DNA of 64,000 nt from Colius striatus. Its lineage: Eukaryota; Chordata; Aves; Coliiformes; Coliidae. Under the pieces are notes generated by a model, which did no database searches, was not told where the DNA came from, and saw only the letters and a program-made list of their open reading frames with translations. Where the stretch lies: NCBI RefSeq assembly GCF_028858725.1, contig NC_084763.1, forward strand, positions 56,257,152-56,321,151. Direction: 5' to 3'. Positions 53,501 to 63,917 of the stretch are shown here, piece after piece; the stretch's first letter is position 1, and every line of letters starts with the position of its first letter. The position numbers and the translations under genes were made by a program.

Positions 53501-56500
53501 CCATGAAATCTCCCCGTTCTGGATATTTAGGAGGGTTCCTCTGTCGTTCTCCCCAGCAAATGGAGACTTGCATGTTAGGCTTGTTTGTTAAACAGCAGAA
53601 AAGAAAAGGAGACAGGGTTTAGACTTCAATTTGCTGTTCAAATGGCAGAAGCACAGATGCTTACTTGGGGCTTTCAGTTGCTTGAGGGGCTCCATGTGTG
53701 GGACTTGCAGTGTTTGTGAGGAGGGTGTCCACTACCAGGGCATCTTACACCCCAGTGTCACGTGGCACTGAACTGAATTATTCATCCCTGTTTCACAGAG
53801 GAGGAATCAAGGGTTTGATTTTGCACAGCTACAGTAGAGTGTTGGCTAAAACAGGCAAAGGGATGGCTGACCCTCATCCACAGCTCTCATCATTACCTGC
53901 AAGGAGAGCAGCTGTCAAGCCAGGACAATGACAAAAGCCCCTGGGCAGCTAAGGAGGAGTGAGTAAAGGAGTAAACCACAAAAGAAATTGCCCTCATGAT
54001 AGGAGGACTCAATGCCTCACTCCATCACTTGAAGGTACTGACAGCTCTGACTGACAGAGGGATATTGAATGAGTCTTGCCAGGAAGATTCATTTACCTTA
54101 AATATGTGATGACCCCAACAGCCCTGAGGAGAGAGGGAACACACATGTCAGGTGATGGGCAGTACTTCTCCATCCTTCTCAAGCACACAACCCCTCTTCC
54201 TGGCTCTAGACATCCTGTCACAGTAAGATCATCTTCTTCTCCTCACCTTTTTGAGGAAAATAACCCCCAAAGCTATTGTTTTCACACTTCTTTTGCCTTT
54301 TCAACATTAAGAAAACATGTTCTCTAGTTTTTAAAGCTCGGATAGGGAAGATGCTCCAAATACCTTTTTGGGGTCTGTTTGCGTTTTCTGGAAAGCCCCT
54401 TAAGATCATCTTCCCTATCTGCTGCCTCTAGTAAAGATCATCTTCTCTAAGACACTCCTTTGTGTTAATTAGCTGTCAGAGTTCAATTATGGCTGATTAA
54501 AATAGGCAGAAGGAGCTTACAGAGCCCTGATGCGTTCTGGATTCTCAGTGCACACTTTCACTTTCCTGGGTTATCACTACTCCATGTAACTGTTAATGAT
54601 AAATGAAACCTGGGCCATCTAGGGCAAAAGCTCTTTAGAAAGATGACAGGTTACCAGATATCAGTTGCTTTTGACACCGGTGACTGAGAAACGATTTCTG
54701 GGGCAACGAACTCCGGAGACCCATATTTGCTGAACTGAGGTTCACGGGGTGTGATCTTCTGAGCAAATCCAAAGTCACAGAGCTTAAGGTCTTCCCTTTC
54801 AGGATAAACCATGAGGATATTCAGTGGCTAGCAAATGAAATGAAAGAAAAGGGAGAAAGGAGGCGACATTTTCAGACATAACTAAGAACAATTTGAATAG
54901 AGAATGCCCCTTCCCTGAGCAGCAAGAGGCCACGAGGAGCCAGATCTGCCCTTGCACATTACCTTAATATCCAAATGAAGGACCTTGTTGTCATGAAGAT
55001 ATTTGATTCCTTCCAATATTTGCTTGATATACACTTTAACCTATAAATGACATTGATTATTAAACAATTCTTAACCACTAATAGTAAATAAATCAGCCCC
55101 TGGTTCCCCCACCAGTTTTAATAGATGAGAGACTGAACTGGAAACACTTGTAAAACTACAATGAATTTCTTCTACTAGTCTTACAGTTGAAAATCAGATG
55201 TGAACCAGACATTACCCTGTGGAATTACCCCTGGGTGTGAGCACACTGCCCTGCTGGGGCCTTTCTTTAAAGAAACCCAACCCTCCAAACATGCAGGGCT
55301 ATCTTCAGCTGCAGAAGTCCTCTACCCTTGACATTTGATAGTGTTAGCTGACATTTGATGTTTAAAGGCCCTTCCCAATCCAAACCATTCTATGATTCTA
55401 TTTCCCCCCAATTTTACCAATAAATATGGCTACTAGATAGCAGATGTGAGATGTTCTGAACTTGGAGCACCAAGGACCTCAAAAAGCCCCTTAGAAAGTG
55501 TTACTTCAGCCCTTGTTTTGGAGACTGAAGGGAGTGGATAGAAGAGCAGCTGTGAAGGGATAAAGTGTTACTAAGCAAGTGAGGATGCAGGAGCTCCAGG
55601 GGACAGCAGAAGAATGATAATGGAGGAAATATCACCTGCATTAGGCTGAATGCAATGCTGGTGGTCAAAATCATCGGCTGTTTCTAGTTATTCCCCAAAG
55701 AAACTCAACTAATGAAGGCTGGTGGAAAGACCTTTTAAAGACTGATTGTGTTTTGGCAGATTATCACTGGTCCTGAGACATCCCTTGTATTCAAAAGGGC
55801 AAATGCAACTGGAAGGTGCTGTGGTGGTACCAACCACCTCTGGCCTTTCACAGGGGGAAGAAAGATTACCTCAGCCTCAGTGACAACACTCTTCTTGAAT
55901 AAACGGTCAAGGAGCTCCTCGTTGGAGCATCTGGCAACAGCATTAAGGGCAAAGAGAACTACAGGGAAGTGCTTATTTTTACATGGTAAGCACCTCTACC
56001 CAGCTAACAGCAGAATTCCCCAGGTGATCCCAGGCAACGTGGTGTGCAGGTAATTCATGGCAGTCTCTGTTGCAGCACTGTCCTTGCAGAATTAGGCAGC
56101 AATAAACCTGTGCTCCCTACAAGCAGGAGCTGAAATCTGCCTGCTGGCTCTGGGCTTTTCTGCTCTTCATTAACACTTGGTGCTCACACTGATCAGATCC
56201 TATGGAAACAGAGTCCATCACTTCCAGGCAATTCAGAAAAGAGATTTGGTGCTAAACAACTCGTTCACACTTGTGTGTACAAATATATACAGCAGTTTTC
56301 CCTAAACCCAGCAGCAACATGGCACTTCAGTGGTGATCTCACAGAGCTGTGCTGTCCTGCAGTGCACAGAACGAGTGGCCATGGCCTTTTGTCTCAGGCA
56401 AAACCTCAAAATGCTAAATTGCTGAGTTTTTTAATAAATGAGCTCTGTCTAGTAACTCCCAGCCTCCTCAGACAAGCAACACCCAAAAGGATACAACTCC

Positions 56501-59500
56501 AGAATCAAAATCAGTGTTTTCCTTGTTTCAAACTGATCCAGGAGCCTGGTGATCCTGTCGTGGGACAGAGAGGCAAGAATATCCCTCTCTTGATGCGCTC
56601 GAGCCTTCCTTTTGCTTCGCAGAGGTATGAACTTGGCAGCACAAGACACTCTGTTCCCTTTGTGTACAACCCGTTTCACAAAGCTGAAGCAGCCCCTGTG
56701 TGAAAACCAAAGGACAAAGCCTGCTCAGGCTGGGTTTGAAGCTGTCTGCACAGCAGGCTTAAACCATTCCGTGCCCCAGCCTTTGACAGCGCCCTACTGC
56801 TCAGGGATTAAACTCTAGGCACAAAGCTCACTTCCCTCTAGTGAGGTGCCCTCTCCTGGCTGTCCCCAAAATCAAGCAGCGACTTTACATCAAGGGAAAA
56901 GCTGTTTCAGGTGCTAAGACGTTGTGCTGACAAAGGCTGATGCTTGTGGATCCCCTGGACAGGCGTGGTGCTGCTTGCTATGGGTTTGTGATGCTAACGC
57001 TGCCAAGGAGCCATACCTGGGCACCTATCCTCACACCTTCTGGCTGCTATCTTTTCTGGTTGGAGCTACCTCGAGCTATGGGTTGTAAAGACTCTCCCAA
57101 ACTCAGGAAAGCATTTCCAGCAGACCTGCAATGGGGTGACCTCCCACTTCTTGCCAATACCTTCACCTTTTCAGACCCTTCCACAGCTGGATCCAGCTCT
57201 GCCTCTGGTTACACATGCTCAGCAGCTCATCAGATACTCTCCAGCAGAGATGCTATGAAGTTGCAAAATGCATTTACCTTCCAATCTCCTGCTTCACTTC
57301 ATAAATGGAATGGAGCTTTCTCCTGGTGGCCACTTTCTTTGCTTCTTGGTCTTTCTTAGCTTTGGAAACGAAGGGAAATAGGTTAATATTCAGACAGCAA
57401 TGCCTTACTGATAGCCTGTGAAGTTATTACAGGAGAATTTAAGGTAAGAAAAGTTACAGCTGACCTCTAAACCTCTGCATAGCATGAAGCAGAGCTCTAC
57501 AGTGACATAACCTGTCAATATGAACTTTGGGGCTGCATCTTCTACCTGGCATACATGAGAAGAGAGACAGGCTAAAGAGCAGGACACCACCAGAGACATG
57601 GCCTCACTTATTTCTGTGGCCTTATTTCTGTTGTATTCATCAACATCACGTAGTCTGAAGCAGAGAAAACAAATCTCATTTGTGTATATATGTATATATA
57701 CATCATTAGATCATTGCTCTCATACTAGAACCTGCCATAGTGGTAATACAGAAGAGCTATGCTGGCATGCAAAGCAGATACTACATAGGTACCAGAAGAC
57801 AACTGCAACATATTGCAGTAGCTATGGGAGCAACTCCTGCAGCCCAGGGAATGCCATTACCTTCATGCACAACAAGCTCTGCTTTGCACAAAACCTCCCC
57901 TCCTGCATTTTTGGCAACACAGGTATAAACACCACCATCTTCTGAGACAGCATGGTCCACAACTAAGAAATATGTTGTTCCTTCCTTCCCTTGATGGAGC
58001 CTGTTGCTGTCTGTCAGCAATGAAGTACCCTGAAGAAAGAAATGACAGTTTGGCACTGCAAAACCCAAGATGGTAACACTGGAAGAGAAGAAACATGTTC
58101 GAGCAGAGCTACAACACAGACTTTTTAGGCAAATCTTATGAACAAAATGCTGGCTGAAGATGTCCCTGGTGTCTAACTTTGTTTACCCAATACAGAGATG
58201 TTCCAATCCCCACAGCATCTTGATAGCCCTGTGCTGGCCTCTCTCCAGCAGTTCCCCTTGAAGTGAGGAGCCCAGAACTGGGCACAGGACTCCAGATGAG
58301 GCCTCATGAATTCCTCATTAAATGACTGTGCTACAGTCCTTCCTGTGGTCCTCACTCTCAGCCAGAGAAAAGTCTGCACTTACCTTAAACCACAACACAG
58401 TAGGCTGAGGGGTTCCTTCAATGACTGCTTGAAATTTGGCACACTCCCCAGAATTCACCTGCACATCCTCTATTGTCACTTGCATATAGGGAGGACCTGG
58501 TGAGACACAAGGCTTTGCTGCATGCACACCACCATGACTTTACTCATAGTGTGCTGGTGTAGCTTGAGTTACTCCAATGGGATTTATAGCACTGGCCATT
58601 TAGGGTATAACATTAGCTTAATGTCAGATCAAGAGATATCACACAGCAATATATTTGGGTCTCTTTACACTCAACATTACTTTTAGGCTTCTTAACTTCA
58701 TGCTTACCTGTTAGTTGTTTTTACTGCTCAAAGAAGGGAAGCATTTAAGAAAACACTCAGGAGTTATTACCAAAAGTGAAGACAACAACAATCATGGGAT
58801 GTGGGAAAAGCAAACAAGGGTCTTCCTTACTTGTTGGGGTCTTTTCCTCGGTCTTATACACACAAGTTCTTTCTGTGGTCTCAATGTAGACTTCGCTGTG
58901 GACATCCCAGACCACATCTCCTTCTTTTCTGTACCAATCTCCCGGTGATGTTCTTTCATGAAGCCAAGAAAAACAAGATCATTAGATTCACATACAACTA
59001 CAGAGATCCAGGACCACACTCTGACATTGTTTAGTGTTTAACCCCCAGGCAAATAACTATTTACCTACAATTAATACAAGAAGAATTGTGGCTTGGGGGA
59101 ATTGATTTCTTTCTTGCACAATGTAAAAATGATAACAAACCTACAAGAATCTGTTCAAGTCACCACCTGCTTGCTCTGTCATAGAGGTGGAGGTGTTGTT
59201 TCTCTTGCAATAAGATTTGCTTCCTTCAGAAACCTGCCCTGGTATCAGTCACATATTGAGCTGGGTATTTACCTGGTGATAGGAACAGTGCGCTCCTGAG
59301 TGCTTTCGTCTCCTGAAGCTGCCTCTTCGTGGGAAGGAGCAGGGCTGGGCTTTGGCACACTCTGTTCTTCCTCTGGAATCTGCCTTTGGGCTTTGTCTGG
59401 CAGCAGAAATAAGGCAAGTTAGACACATAACCTACGATGGCACATCTGAAACCAGAGCAAACCTTTGAAGCCATTTCTAGTCTGCCTTGTGTCAGAATAG

Positions 59501-62500
59501 AGTCTGTCTGACCTCAGACGGTGCAACCTCTGAGGAGAGGAATTTGGGCCTTTTGAGAAGGCCACGTGAAGCAAATACCAGAGAGACTGAACAGTGGCAC
59601 ACTGCTGAACTGGGCAAAGCTAAGACACAGGGACAAAAATAGGAAAGGCAGTCAGTAGGGACAGGAAGAAATCAGGTGACTGGAAGGACAGCATGAGTTC
59701 CACATATCCTTTGCAGGAAATAGTTTGTGTTTGGGTTCCAGCTCATGGCTATCATGAAATAATAGAACTCTAGAATCATTTAGGTTGGAAAAGACCCTTA
59801 AGGTCATTGAGTCCAAATGTTAACCTGACACTACAAAGTCCACCATTAAACCACGTCCCTAAGTGCAACATCTACGTGTCTTTTAAATCCCTCCATGGAT
59901 ATTCAGAAACTGGTTTGATCTTCCATTCCCAAAGGATGTTGACTGTTGGAGTTACCTCGTAGGATAAAGTGCATCATTTCCTTCTTTCATTTGAGAAGAA
60001 AAGGTTAAATCAAGAGGAATCTTCTCCCCAGCAGGAAGGGCCCTTTTGGGGAGCACTCTGGGGTTGTTTGGTGTTGGCTGGTTTGGGAAAATACCAGCAG
60101 TTTCTAGAAATCACATAAAACAATCTTATTGGGGTGGAAAAGATGGTTATTGAATGATGGTCATTGACTGGCAGGGTCAGAGATCCCGCGTTGGTGGGAC
60201 TATGCTTTCCTATCTACTGAAATAGTTGCCTTCCTGTCATTCAAAGCATGTGATCGCAGGGCCACTTGTCAAGCTTCCATCTTACTGACATCATTCCCCA
60301 TGTTAATAACAAGTTTAGTTTTCTCAGGTGAAACAAAACCACCTCATTCCCTATTCTTATCATCCCTGCAGTTAGGACTGAAGAAATAATCTGCTGGTTG
60401 ATGTTTTACTCGTGGCTTTTGCACCACCCCACTTCACCAGAGGATCATTTTCACAGGTGACTTCCTACCAGAAAGGCAAAAAAAAAGGGTTTTAAAGGCC
60501 TGTCATTGTTTTATGCAGCTATTTTGGGTCTGGTGCTTCTATCCTTGTTAAGTTTTAGACAAGAATATCATTTTTGCTAAACAACAATTGGAGTTTCGAG
60601 CTGACGGCTACTTGTCCTGTCAAGTTAACACTGGTGGAGTTGACAGAGACAGCTTAGATAAGTTAGTATGGCAGAAGCAGAAGAAAGAGTGGAAGGGTTG
60701 CCACTTATTCATGCTTTTTTAAACAACAATGCAAAGACAAAAGGCCTGATCTCCTGGCAAGGCACAGTCACAAACAGCGTTGGTTTGAATCACATGGAAA
60801 CCGCTGAGTCCATGAAGGCTCCAGGGACGGTGAAATGCAGGTGAGCTTGATGCACTCAGCATATTAGAAAGTCTCAGACAGCTGGTACAGGGGTGTTAGA
60901 CACATTTCTGGCTTGTTTATAGCAAACAGTACAAGAAAAGCAATCTCCCTTACCCCACCAAATGAGCAACCGAATGACTTCTATAAAGGTAAAGGAGGGA
61001 TCCCACCTCCCCCTTCTCCCCCAACTAAACTTGAAGCAAGTCCAGGGACAAAAGCATAAAGTTGGAAAAAAATGCCCCATCCCTGTGTTTTGGGCAGGTG
61101 ATGAACCAAACTCTGCTTCAGACAGTTTTCAAACACTTCCCATTTCCAGAAAGATCTGCCCTGAACTTGTGTCCAATTCAACCCCAACCCACAGCCCAAC
61201 ATCTCTTTGGATCCTCTCTTTAATCTTTAACTGCTAAAACCACAATGAAACAGAAAAACGAGGGGGAAAACCCCCAGATCATTACTGACATGTTCAATAT
61301 TTTTGTGTCTCTTGACTCTCATTCCCATGGGGCATTTTCTAGATTCATGACAAACCTACCAGCAGCCTGGGTTTGGGTACTGGCTTCTTGAACTATCACA
61401 GAAGGCTCAGCTGCTGTTTCTGAGTGGTCTGAAGGAAGGGACTCAGGAAGGCCAAGGCCACCAGCTCCTCCTCTCATGCCCGGGGGAAGAGTCACCAGCA
61501 GTGATGCTGAGTCCATGAGTTTCTTTAGGGCTGTCTTGATCTCCTTATCAGCACGCTGAAGTGAGGCCTGGACAGTAGTCTCCATCTCTGACTGTGGGGA
61601 AGTCATTCCTACAGACAAGAACAACAGCTTTTCTCTCTTCAGGGTCAAAAGAAAACAGCAGCATCATCCAAGGCAGGGGAATAGCTGCAATCGTGTCCTT
61701 TTCTCCTCCTAGAGCAGACAGCTGATGAAGAAATGCTTATTCCAGCAAGAGAGGAAACACAGCTCAGACTTAAAGAAGAAGGTTGGCAGAACACACTTTG
61801 GAAAGACATAACTCACCAGGCTGAGGACACTGTGCCACACCGCACACGCTCCAGGCCTCTCCCCAGGCAGCAGATCCATCTCCCAGCTCAACACTATGTT
61901 GGCTGAGCTGTCAAAAATACCTTTACTGGGGTCAATGAAATGAACTCAGTGGTGACCCATTGCACTGATAGAGTATCTGTGTGCCAGGAGGATGCTATTC
62001 TCATGGGGAAGGAGAAGTAGGCAGGTAGCAGCCCCATGGGCATCTCTGGAGAAGGGCAGGGGGAAGAAGGGAAGGCTGTTCTTTGGGAGTCTGAGAGGGT
62101 GGCATAAAAGCTGCTCCTTGCTCTGCAGTGATGTATTTATCCTACTGCATATTCTTGCTGGACTTTGCACTAGAAGGGACCTCAGGCTTTTGAATTTATT
62201 CAGGACTATGTCTTTGCAAGATATTCCAAAAGCAAAGCCACCTAGTCTGTACTGTGATGCACAATTGTGTACAGGGAAGCAATACACAGAGGGAGATAGA
62301 ACTCCTGCACCAAGAAACTCATGTTCTTGAAGACAGAGAGAAGATAAAAGCTTTCCATACAGAAAAAAGGATTTTCAAGCATACATCTTTGCATAATTCC
62401 CATCTAGGAGACAATGTCCACCATGATCTCATCCCCAGTCAGTGCTGGTAGGAGAAGCTAGGCTAGGATGTGATCACAGGACCTCAGGAATTCATCTGAT

Positions 62501-63917
62501 CCAAGCCCCTGTTGAATACACCTTCCACAAATCTTGAAGCAGGACAACAAAGGGACAGATGATATCTAAGGAACCATAAAGGTATCCATAAAGACAGACA
62601 AAATTCATGTCAGAGAAAGACAGTTGATCATGTCCATGATGTGACTGCTTGCCAAGCAAGAGTGCAAACTTGATCCATCAAGAAAAAAAGAAGAGCACTT
62701 GCACACAAAGGACTTGTTTAATGTCACTGACACAGGGGCATGTCCTATATTTGTTTCAATTCTGTACCTTTCCTGGCCTTAAGAAACTGAATTCCCACGA
62801 TAGACCTCAGCAAACCTTGAAGGCTGTATTTGGACCAGCTCCCTCTGAAGACATCTCACTTGATTCGTGTTCCCAATGTCCTCCCCTGAGCATAGTGCTT
62901 ATGAAATATATCAGTTCCTGATGAAAACCAAGTTGTGCTCACATGATGTCCCAGACTGCCCCTCAGTGTTCATCAGCACTGGGGCAGCTGGAAAACCTCC
63001 CAGTATTGTCCTGCATCAATATTTTGATTCTTTGGTGATTCCTGTTGTGATTGGTGCCAGCTGGTGCTGTCCTAAGAGCTGGGCAGCTGCCAGCAAGTGA
63101 ACTCTTTGGAAAGGCATGAAATGCTCCTAGCATCTCACAGTGAGAGAAGATATTCTCAGGTATACATGTACAGGTTATACAGAACCACAGGTCTCTCCCA
63201 TGTTGTTAATGCCACCACTTTCGTGCCTGTTTAGGGATGTTACACGTGATGATTCAAGCTGCTGACCTGAGGAAATTCAATATTAACTGATGTACATCAA
63301 ACTAACGCCACAGTGATGACAGATTTCTGATGGACAGCTTGGTTCCTAACTCTAAAATCTCAACCGTGAACCTTTATGGCCCACATCTCCTTCAGCCAAT
63401 AACCAGGAACACAACTGACAGGTATTTTGAATCATACAATCATAGAATGGTAGGGGTTGGAAACTCAGCCTCAAGAGGAAGTTCAAAGTTATGGACTTGT
63501 CAATCTGAGTTGGAAGCATCTCTAAAAACAGGTTCTTCCACTTCAACAGTTCTGAAACTCTCCATAAAGAAAGGAATCAGAGCCCAACTGCATTAATGTT
63601 GCTGGGTTGCAACCCAGCTCCTGCTGAAGTCAATGGGAGAAGAGGAGGAACTGATGGACTACCAAGTGCAGTGAACAGAGAAGAACACAGAAACCCAGGG
63701 AGTTCAGTGACAGCTGATGCAAGACATTTATTGATATCAACTCAGCATCTAACAGCATATCTTGCTTTTGATTTTGTGTGTGTGTGTGTGTGTGGTTTTG
63801 TCTTGTTTGTACCTCAAGCAAACCGAAGTTTCCACTGTATTAATACCCATTCACCTGCAGGAATCTCAGTAAAACATTCTCTGTATTCAGCTGTGCAATA
63901 CAGCTGTATGTTTGCAG
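38362..63917 (-). CDS. SPEG-like: SPEG-like tandem-kinase gene (27 exons seen, N-terminus beyond right edge)
   Basis: A member of the SPEG family: giant striated-muscle proteins of the MLCK/titin kinase group that act at the junctional membrane (triad) and sarcomere. Twenty-seven exons, all GT-AG and phase-consistent, give 2338 codons plus a stop. Order by residue within the visible part: leader 1-240; Ig about 240-272 continuing to 335; kinase 1 about 297-554; linker 555-1826 (mostly one exon); Ig 1827-1919; FN3 1920-2017; kinase 2 about 2039-2295; short basic tail ending KYGLMIAQ. Both kinases keep the key residues. Long stretches match SPEG as I remember it, such as [20 protein letters not shown] and [10 protein letters not shown]. 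Human SPEG is at 2q35, not next to CYP8B1, so this is probably a paralogue. Transfer of the true SPEG to this locus is the alternative. Confidence 0.92.
38630..39205 (-). mobile_element. CR1 LINE fragment in last SPEG-like intron
   Basis: Tail in reverse (cagagtcacagaatggcagg) followed by 3' UTR and ORF2 end; the minus-strand frame has [20 protein letters not shown] and [20 protein letters not shown]. It fills most of the 695-base last intron. Confidence 0.95.
39235..39384 (-). CDS. SPEG-like: SPEG-like exon 26, kinase 2 C-lobe
   Basis: 150 bases; [20 protein letters not shown] and [20 protein letters not shown], nearly the SPEG sequence. Confidence 0.97.
39866..39941 (-). CDS. SPEG-like: SPEG-like exon 25, kinase 2 APE segment
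   Basis: 76 bases; (A)[24 protein letters not shown], split after AT before gtaagt. Confidence 0.96.
40392..40615 (-). CDS. SPEG-like: SPEG-like exon 24, kinase 2 catalytic core
   Basis: 224 bases; [20 protein letters not shown], catalytic loop [12 protein letters not shown], and [14 protein letters not shown]. The magnesium-binding DFG is complete. Confidence 0.97.
41240..41479 (-). CDS. SPEG-like: SPEG-like exon 23, kinase 2 N-lobe
   Basis: 240 bases; glycine loop [12 protein letters not shown] lysine in [16 protein letters not shown], then [20 protein letters not shown]. Confidence 0.97.
42109..42205 (-). CDS. SPEG-like: SPEG-like exon 22, kinase 2 lead-in
   Basis: 97 bases; [20 protein letters not shown] and [11 protein letters not shown]. 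Confidence 0.94.
42206..43466 (-). other. SPEG-like: SPEG-like intron
   Basis: 1.26 kb with no recognised repeat or exon. Confidence 0.6.
43467..43637 (-). CDS. SPEG-like: SPEG-like exon 21, FN3 second half
   Basis: 171 bases; [40 protein letters not shown]. The pattern YxFRxxAxxxxGxGPxS is typical of FN3. Confidence 0.96.
43850..44010 (+). mobile_element. Avian endogenous-retrovirus LTR, partial (fossil)
   Basis: Begins tgttgtggtttaaccccaga and continues with the gcagctgcttgctcactccc / cagtgggatggggag blocks typical of a very common avian ERV LTR. No internal viral region is present, so it looks like a partial solo LTR. The exact family is not assigned; the right end is approximate. It lies in a SPEG-like intron (FN3 region) and looks moderately old. 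Confidence 0.55.
45203..45325 (-). CDS. SPEG-like: SPEG-like exon 20, FN3 first half
   Basis: 123 bases; [20 protein letters not shown] and [20 protein letters not shown]. Confidence 0.96.
45694..45861 (-). CDS. SPEG-like: SPEG-like exon 19, second Ig second half
   Basis: 168 bases; [20 protein letters not shown] and [15 protein letters not shown]; matches the last Ig of SPEG closely. Confidence 0.97.
45968..46078 (-). CDS. SPEG-like: SPEG-like exon 18, second Ig first half
   Basis: 111 bases; [20 protein letters not shown] and [16 protein letters not shown], with Ig cysteine and core tryptophan. Confidence 0.96.
46232..46450 (+). mobile_element. CR1 LINE internal fragment
   Basis: About 220 bases of the CR1 ORF2 end on the plus strand (ctgttcagcctggaggaggc, then a block ending gccccagggaaggtttagat). 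No 3' tail is attached. Confidence 0.82.
46834..46956 (-). CDS. SPEG-like: SPEG-like exon 17
   Basis: 123 bases; [20 protein letters not shown] and [19 protein letters not shown], the short basic linker before the second Ig. Confidence 0.92.
47543..51161 (-). CDS. SPEG-like: SPEG-like exon 16, giant inter-kinase exon (3.6 kb)
   Basis: 3619 bases open throughout, encoding 1206 residues from [20 protein letters not shown] to PEPEEEE. Mostly disordered: rich in Ser, Glu, Pro and Lys, with a polyserine patch ([14 protein letters not shown]) and many basic Ser sites ([20 protein letters not shown]). Conserved islands match SPEG: the first 40 residues, [54 protein letters not shown] and [16 protein letters not shown]. 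The middle diverges freely from human SPEG. The start is the acceptor gttgctttccag (phase 0); the donor is gtaaat. Confidence 0.96.
52025..52102 (-). CDS. SPEG-like: SPEG-like exon 15, post-kinase helix
   Basis: 78 bases; [20 protein letters not shown] and ARSKWQ, the regulatory-tail-like segment after kinase 1. Confidence 0.95.
52664..52709 (-). CDS. SPEG-like: SPEG-like exon 14, kinase 1 end
   Basis: 46 bases between ctcttatcag and gtaagt; [15 protein letters not shown], the final kinase motif with the conserved arginine. Confidence 0.94.
53427..53579 (-). CDS. SPEG-like: SPEG-like exon 13, kinase 1 C-lobe
   Basis: 153 bases; [20 protein letters not shown] and [20 protein letters not shown]. 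Confidence 0.96.
54097..54123 (-). CDS. SPEG-like: SPEG-like exon 12, 27-base micro-exon
   Basis: 27 bases between ctctctcctcag and gtaaat, encoding (W)AVGVITYL(S). It fills exactly the gap between DIW and LTCKSPFAG, where SPEG reads WAMGVISYLS (recalled). Confidence 0.93.
54655..54827 (-). CDS. SPEG-like: SPEG-like exon 11, kinase 1 DFG to APE
   Basis: 173 bases; [20 protein letters not shown], then [20 protein letters not shown] and DIW. DFG and APE motifs are intact. Confidence 0.97.
54963..55040 (-). CDS. SPEG-like: SPEG-like exon 10, kinase 1 catalytic loop
   Basis: 78 bases; [20 protein letters not shown] and HLDIK, the catalytic loop with HLD for HRD as in SPEG. Confidence 0.96.
55365..55402 (+). 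mobile_element. CR1 LINE 3' tail remnant
   Basis: Only the last 40 bases of CR1 (cccttcccaatccaaaccat tctatgattctat). Confidence 0.7.
55870..55930 (-). CDS. SPEG-like: SPEG-like exon 9, kinase 1 hinge
   Basis: 61 bases; [20 protein letters not shown] between ctgttgccag and gtaatc. Confidence 0.93.
56495..56695 (-). CDS. SPEG-like: SPEG-like exon 8, kinase 1 N-lobe
   Basis: 201 bases; glycine loop GCFSFVKR, the ATP lysine in [16 protein letters not shown], the helix-C glutamate in [11 protein letters not shown], and [16 protein letters not shown]. Confidence 0.97.
57278..57359 (-). CDS. SPEG-like: SPEG-like exon 7, kinase 1 start
   Basis: 82 bases; [16 protein letters not shown] leads into the glycine loop, which is split over the intron. 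Confidence 0.94.
57861..58029 (-). CDS. SPEG-like: SPEG-like exon 6, Ig domain second half
   Basis: 169 bases; contains [20 protein letters not shown] with the second Ig cysteine in DxGxYxC context. Confidence 0.96.
58190..58312 (-). mobile_element. CR1 LINE internal fragment
   Basis: Reverse of the ORF2 piece encoding [14 protein letters not shown] and a run into RATKM-like sequence; no tail. Confidence 0.85.
58384..58496 (-). CDS. SPEG-like: SPEG-like exon 5, Ig domain first half
   Basis: 113 bases; [20 protein letters not shown] and on to [10 protein letters not shown]. It contains the first Ig cysteine and the core tryptophan. [12 protein letters not shown] is the same as in SPEG (recalled). 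Confidence 0.96.
58831..58952 (-). CDS. SPEG-like: SPEG-like exon 4
   Basis: 122 bases; encodes [20 protein letters not shown] and [20 protein letters not shown]. The acceptor catgaaag is weak but the phase fits on both sides. Confidence 0.85.
59273..59396 (-). CDS. SPEG-like: SPEG-like exon 3
   Basis: 124 bases between ctgctgccag and gtaaat; encodes [20 protein letters not shown] and on to ERTVPIT, a proline/glutamate-rich linker. Confidence 0.85.
59757..59935 (-). mobile_element. CR1 LINE 3' fragment
   Basis: Tail tagaatcatttaggttggaa in reverse, then about 150 bases of diverged 3' UTR. Confidence 0.85.
59936..61359 (-). other. SPEG-like: SPEG-like intron, right part
   Basis: No exon or repeat recognised in this part of the intron between exons 2 and 3. 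Confidence 0.55.
61360..61608 (-). CDS. SPEG-like: SPEG-like exon 2
   Basis: 249 bases; begins [20 protein letters not shown], with an amphipathic segment [20 protein letters not shown] and an acidic end. It belongs to the leader before the Ig domain. Confidence 0.85.
61609..63427 (-). other. SPEG-like: SPEG-like intron
   Basis: Unique sequence between exons 1 and 2 of the window. No exon with a fitting phase was found, but a small one could be missed. Confidence 0.5.
63428..63470 (-). mobile_element. CR1 LINE 3' tail remnant
   Basis: About 40 bases (catacaatcatagaatggta ggggttgg) matching only the CR1 end. Confidence 0.75.
63775..63794. repeat. (GT)n microsatellite
   Basis: Ten tg units in the first visible SPEG-like intron, 61 bases left of an exon donor. 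Confidence 0.9.
63855..63917 (-). CDS. SPEG-like: SPEG-like exon 1 of window
   Basis: 63 bases between ttatttcttgtag and gtgaat; frame gives [20 protein letters not shown], the only frame whose phase joins the next exon (G+GA). The preceding exon is outside the window. Supported by splice sites and phase more than by homology. Confidence 0.6.
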
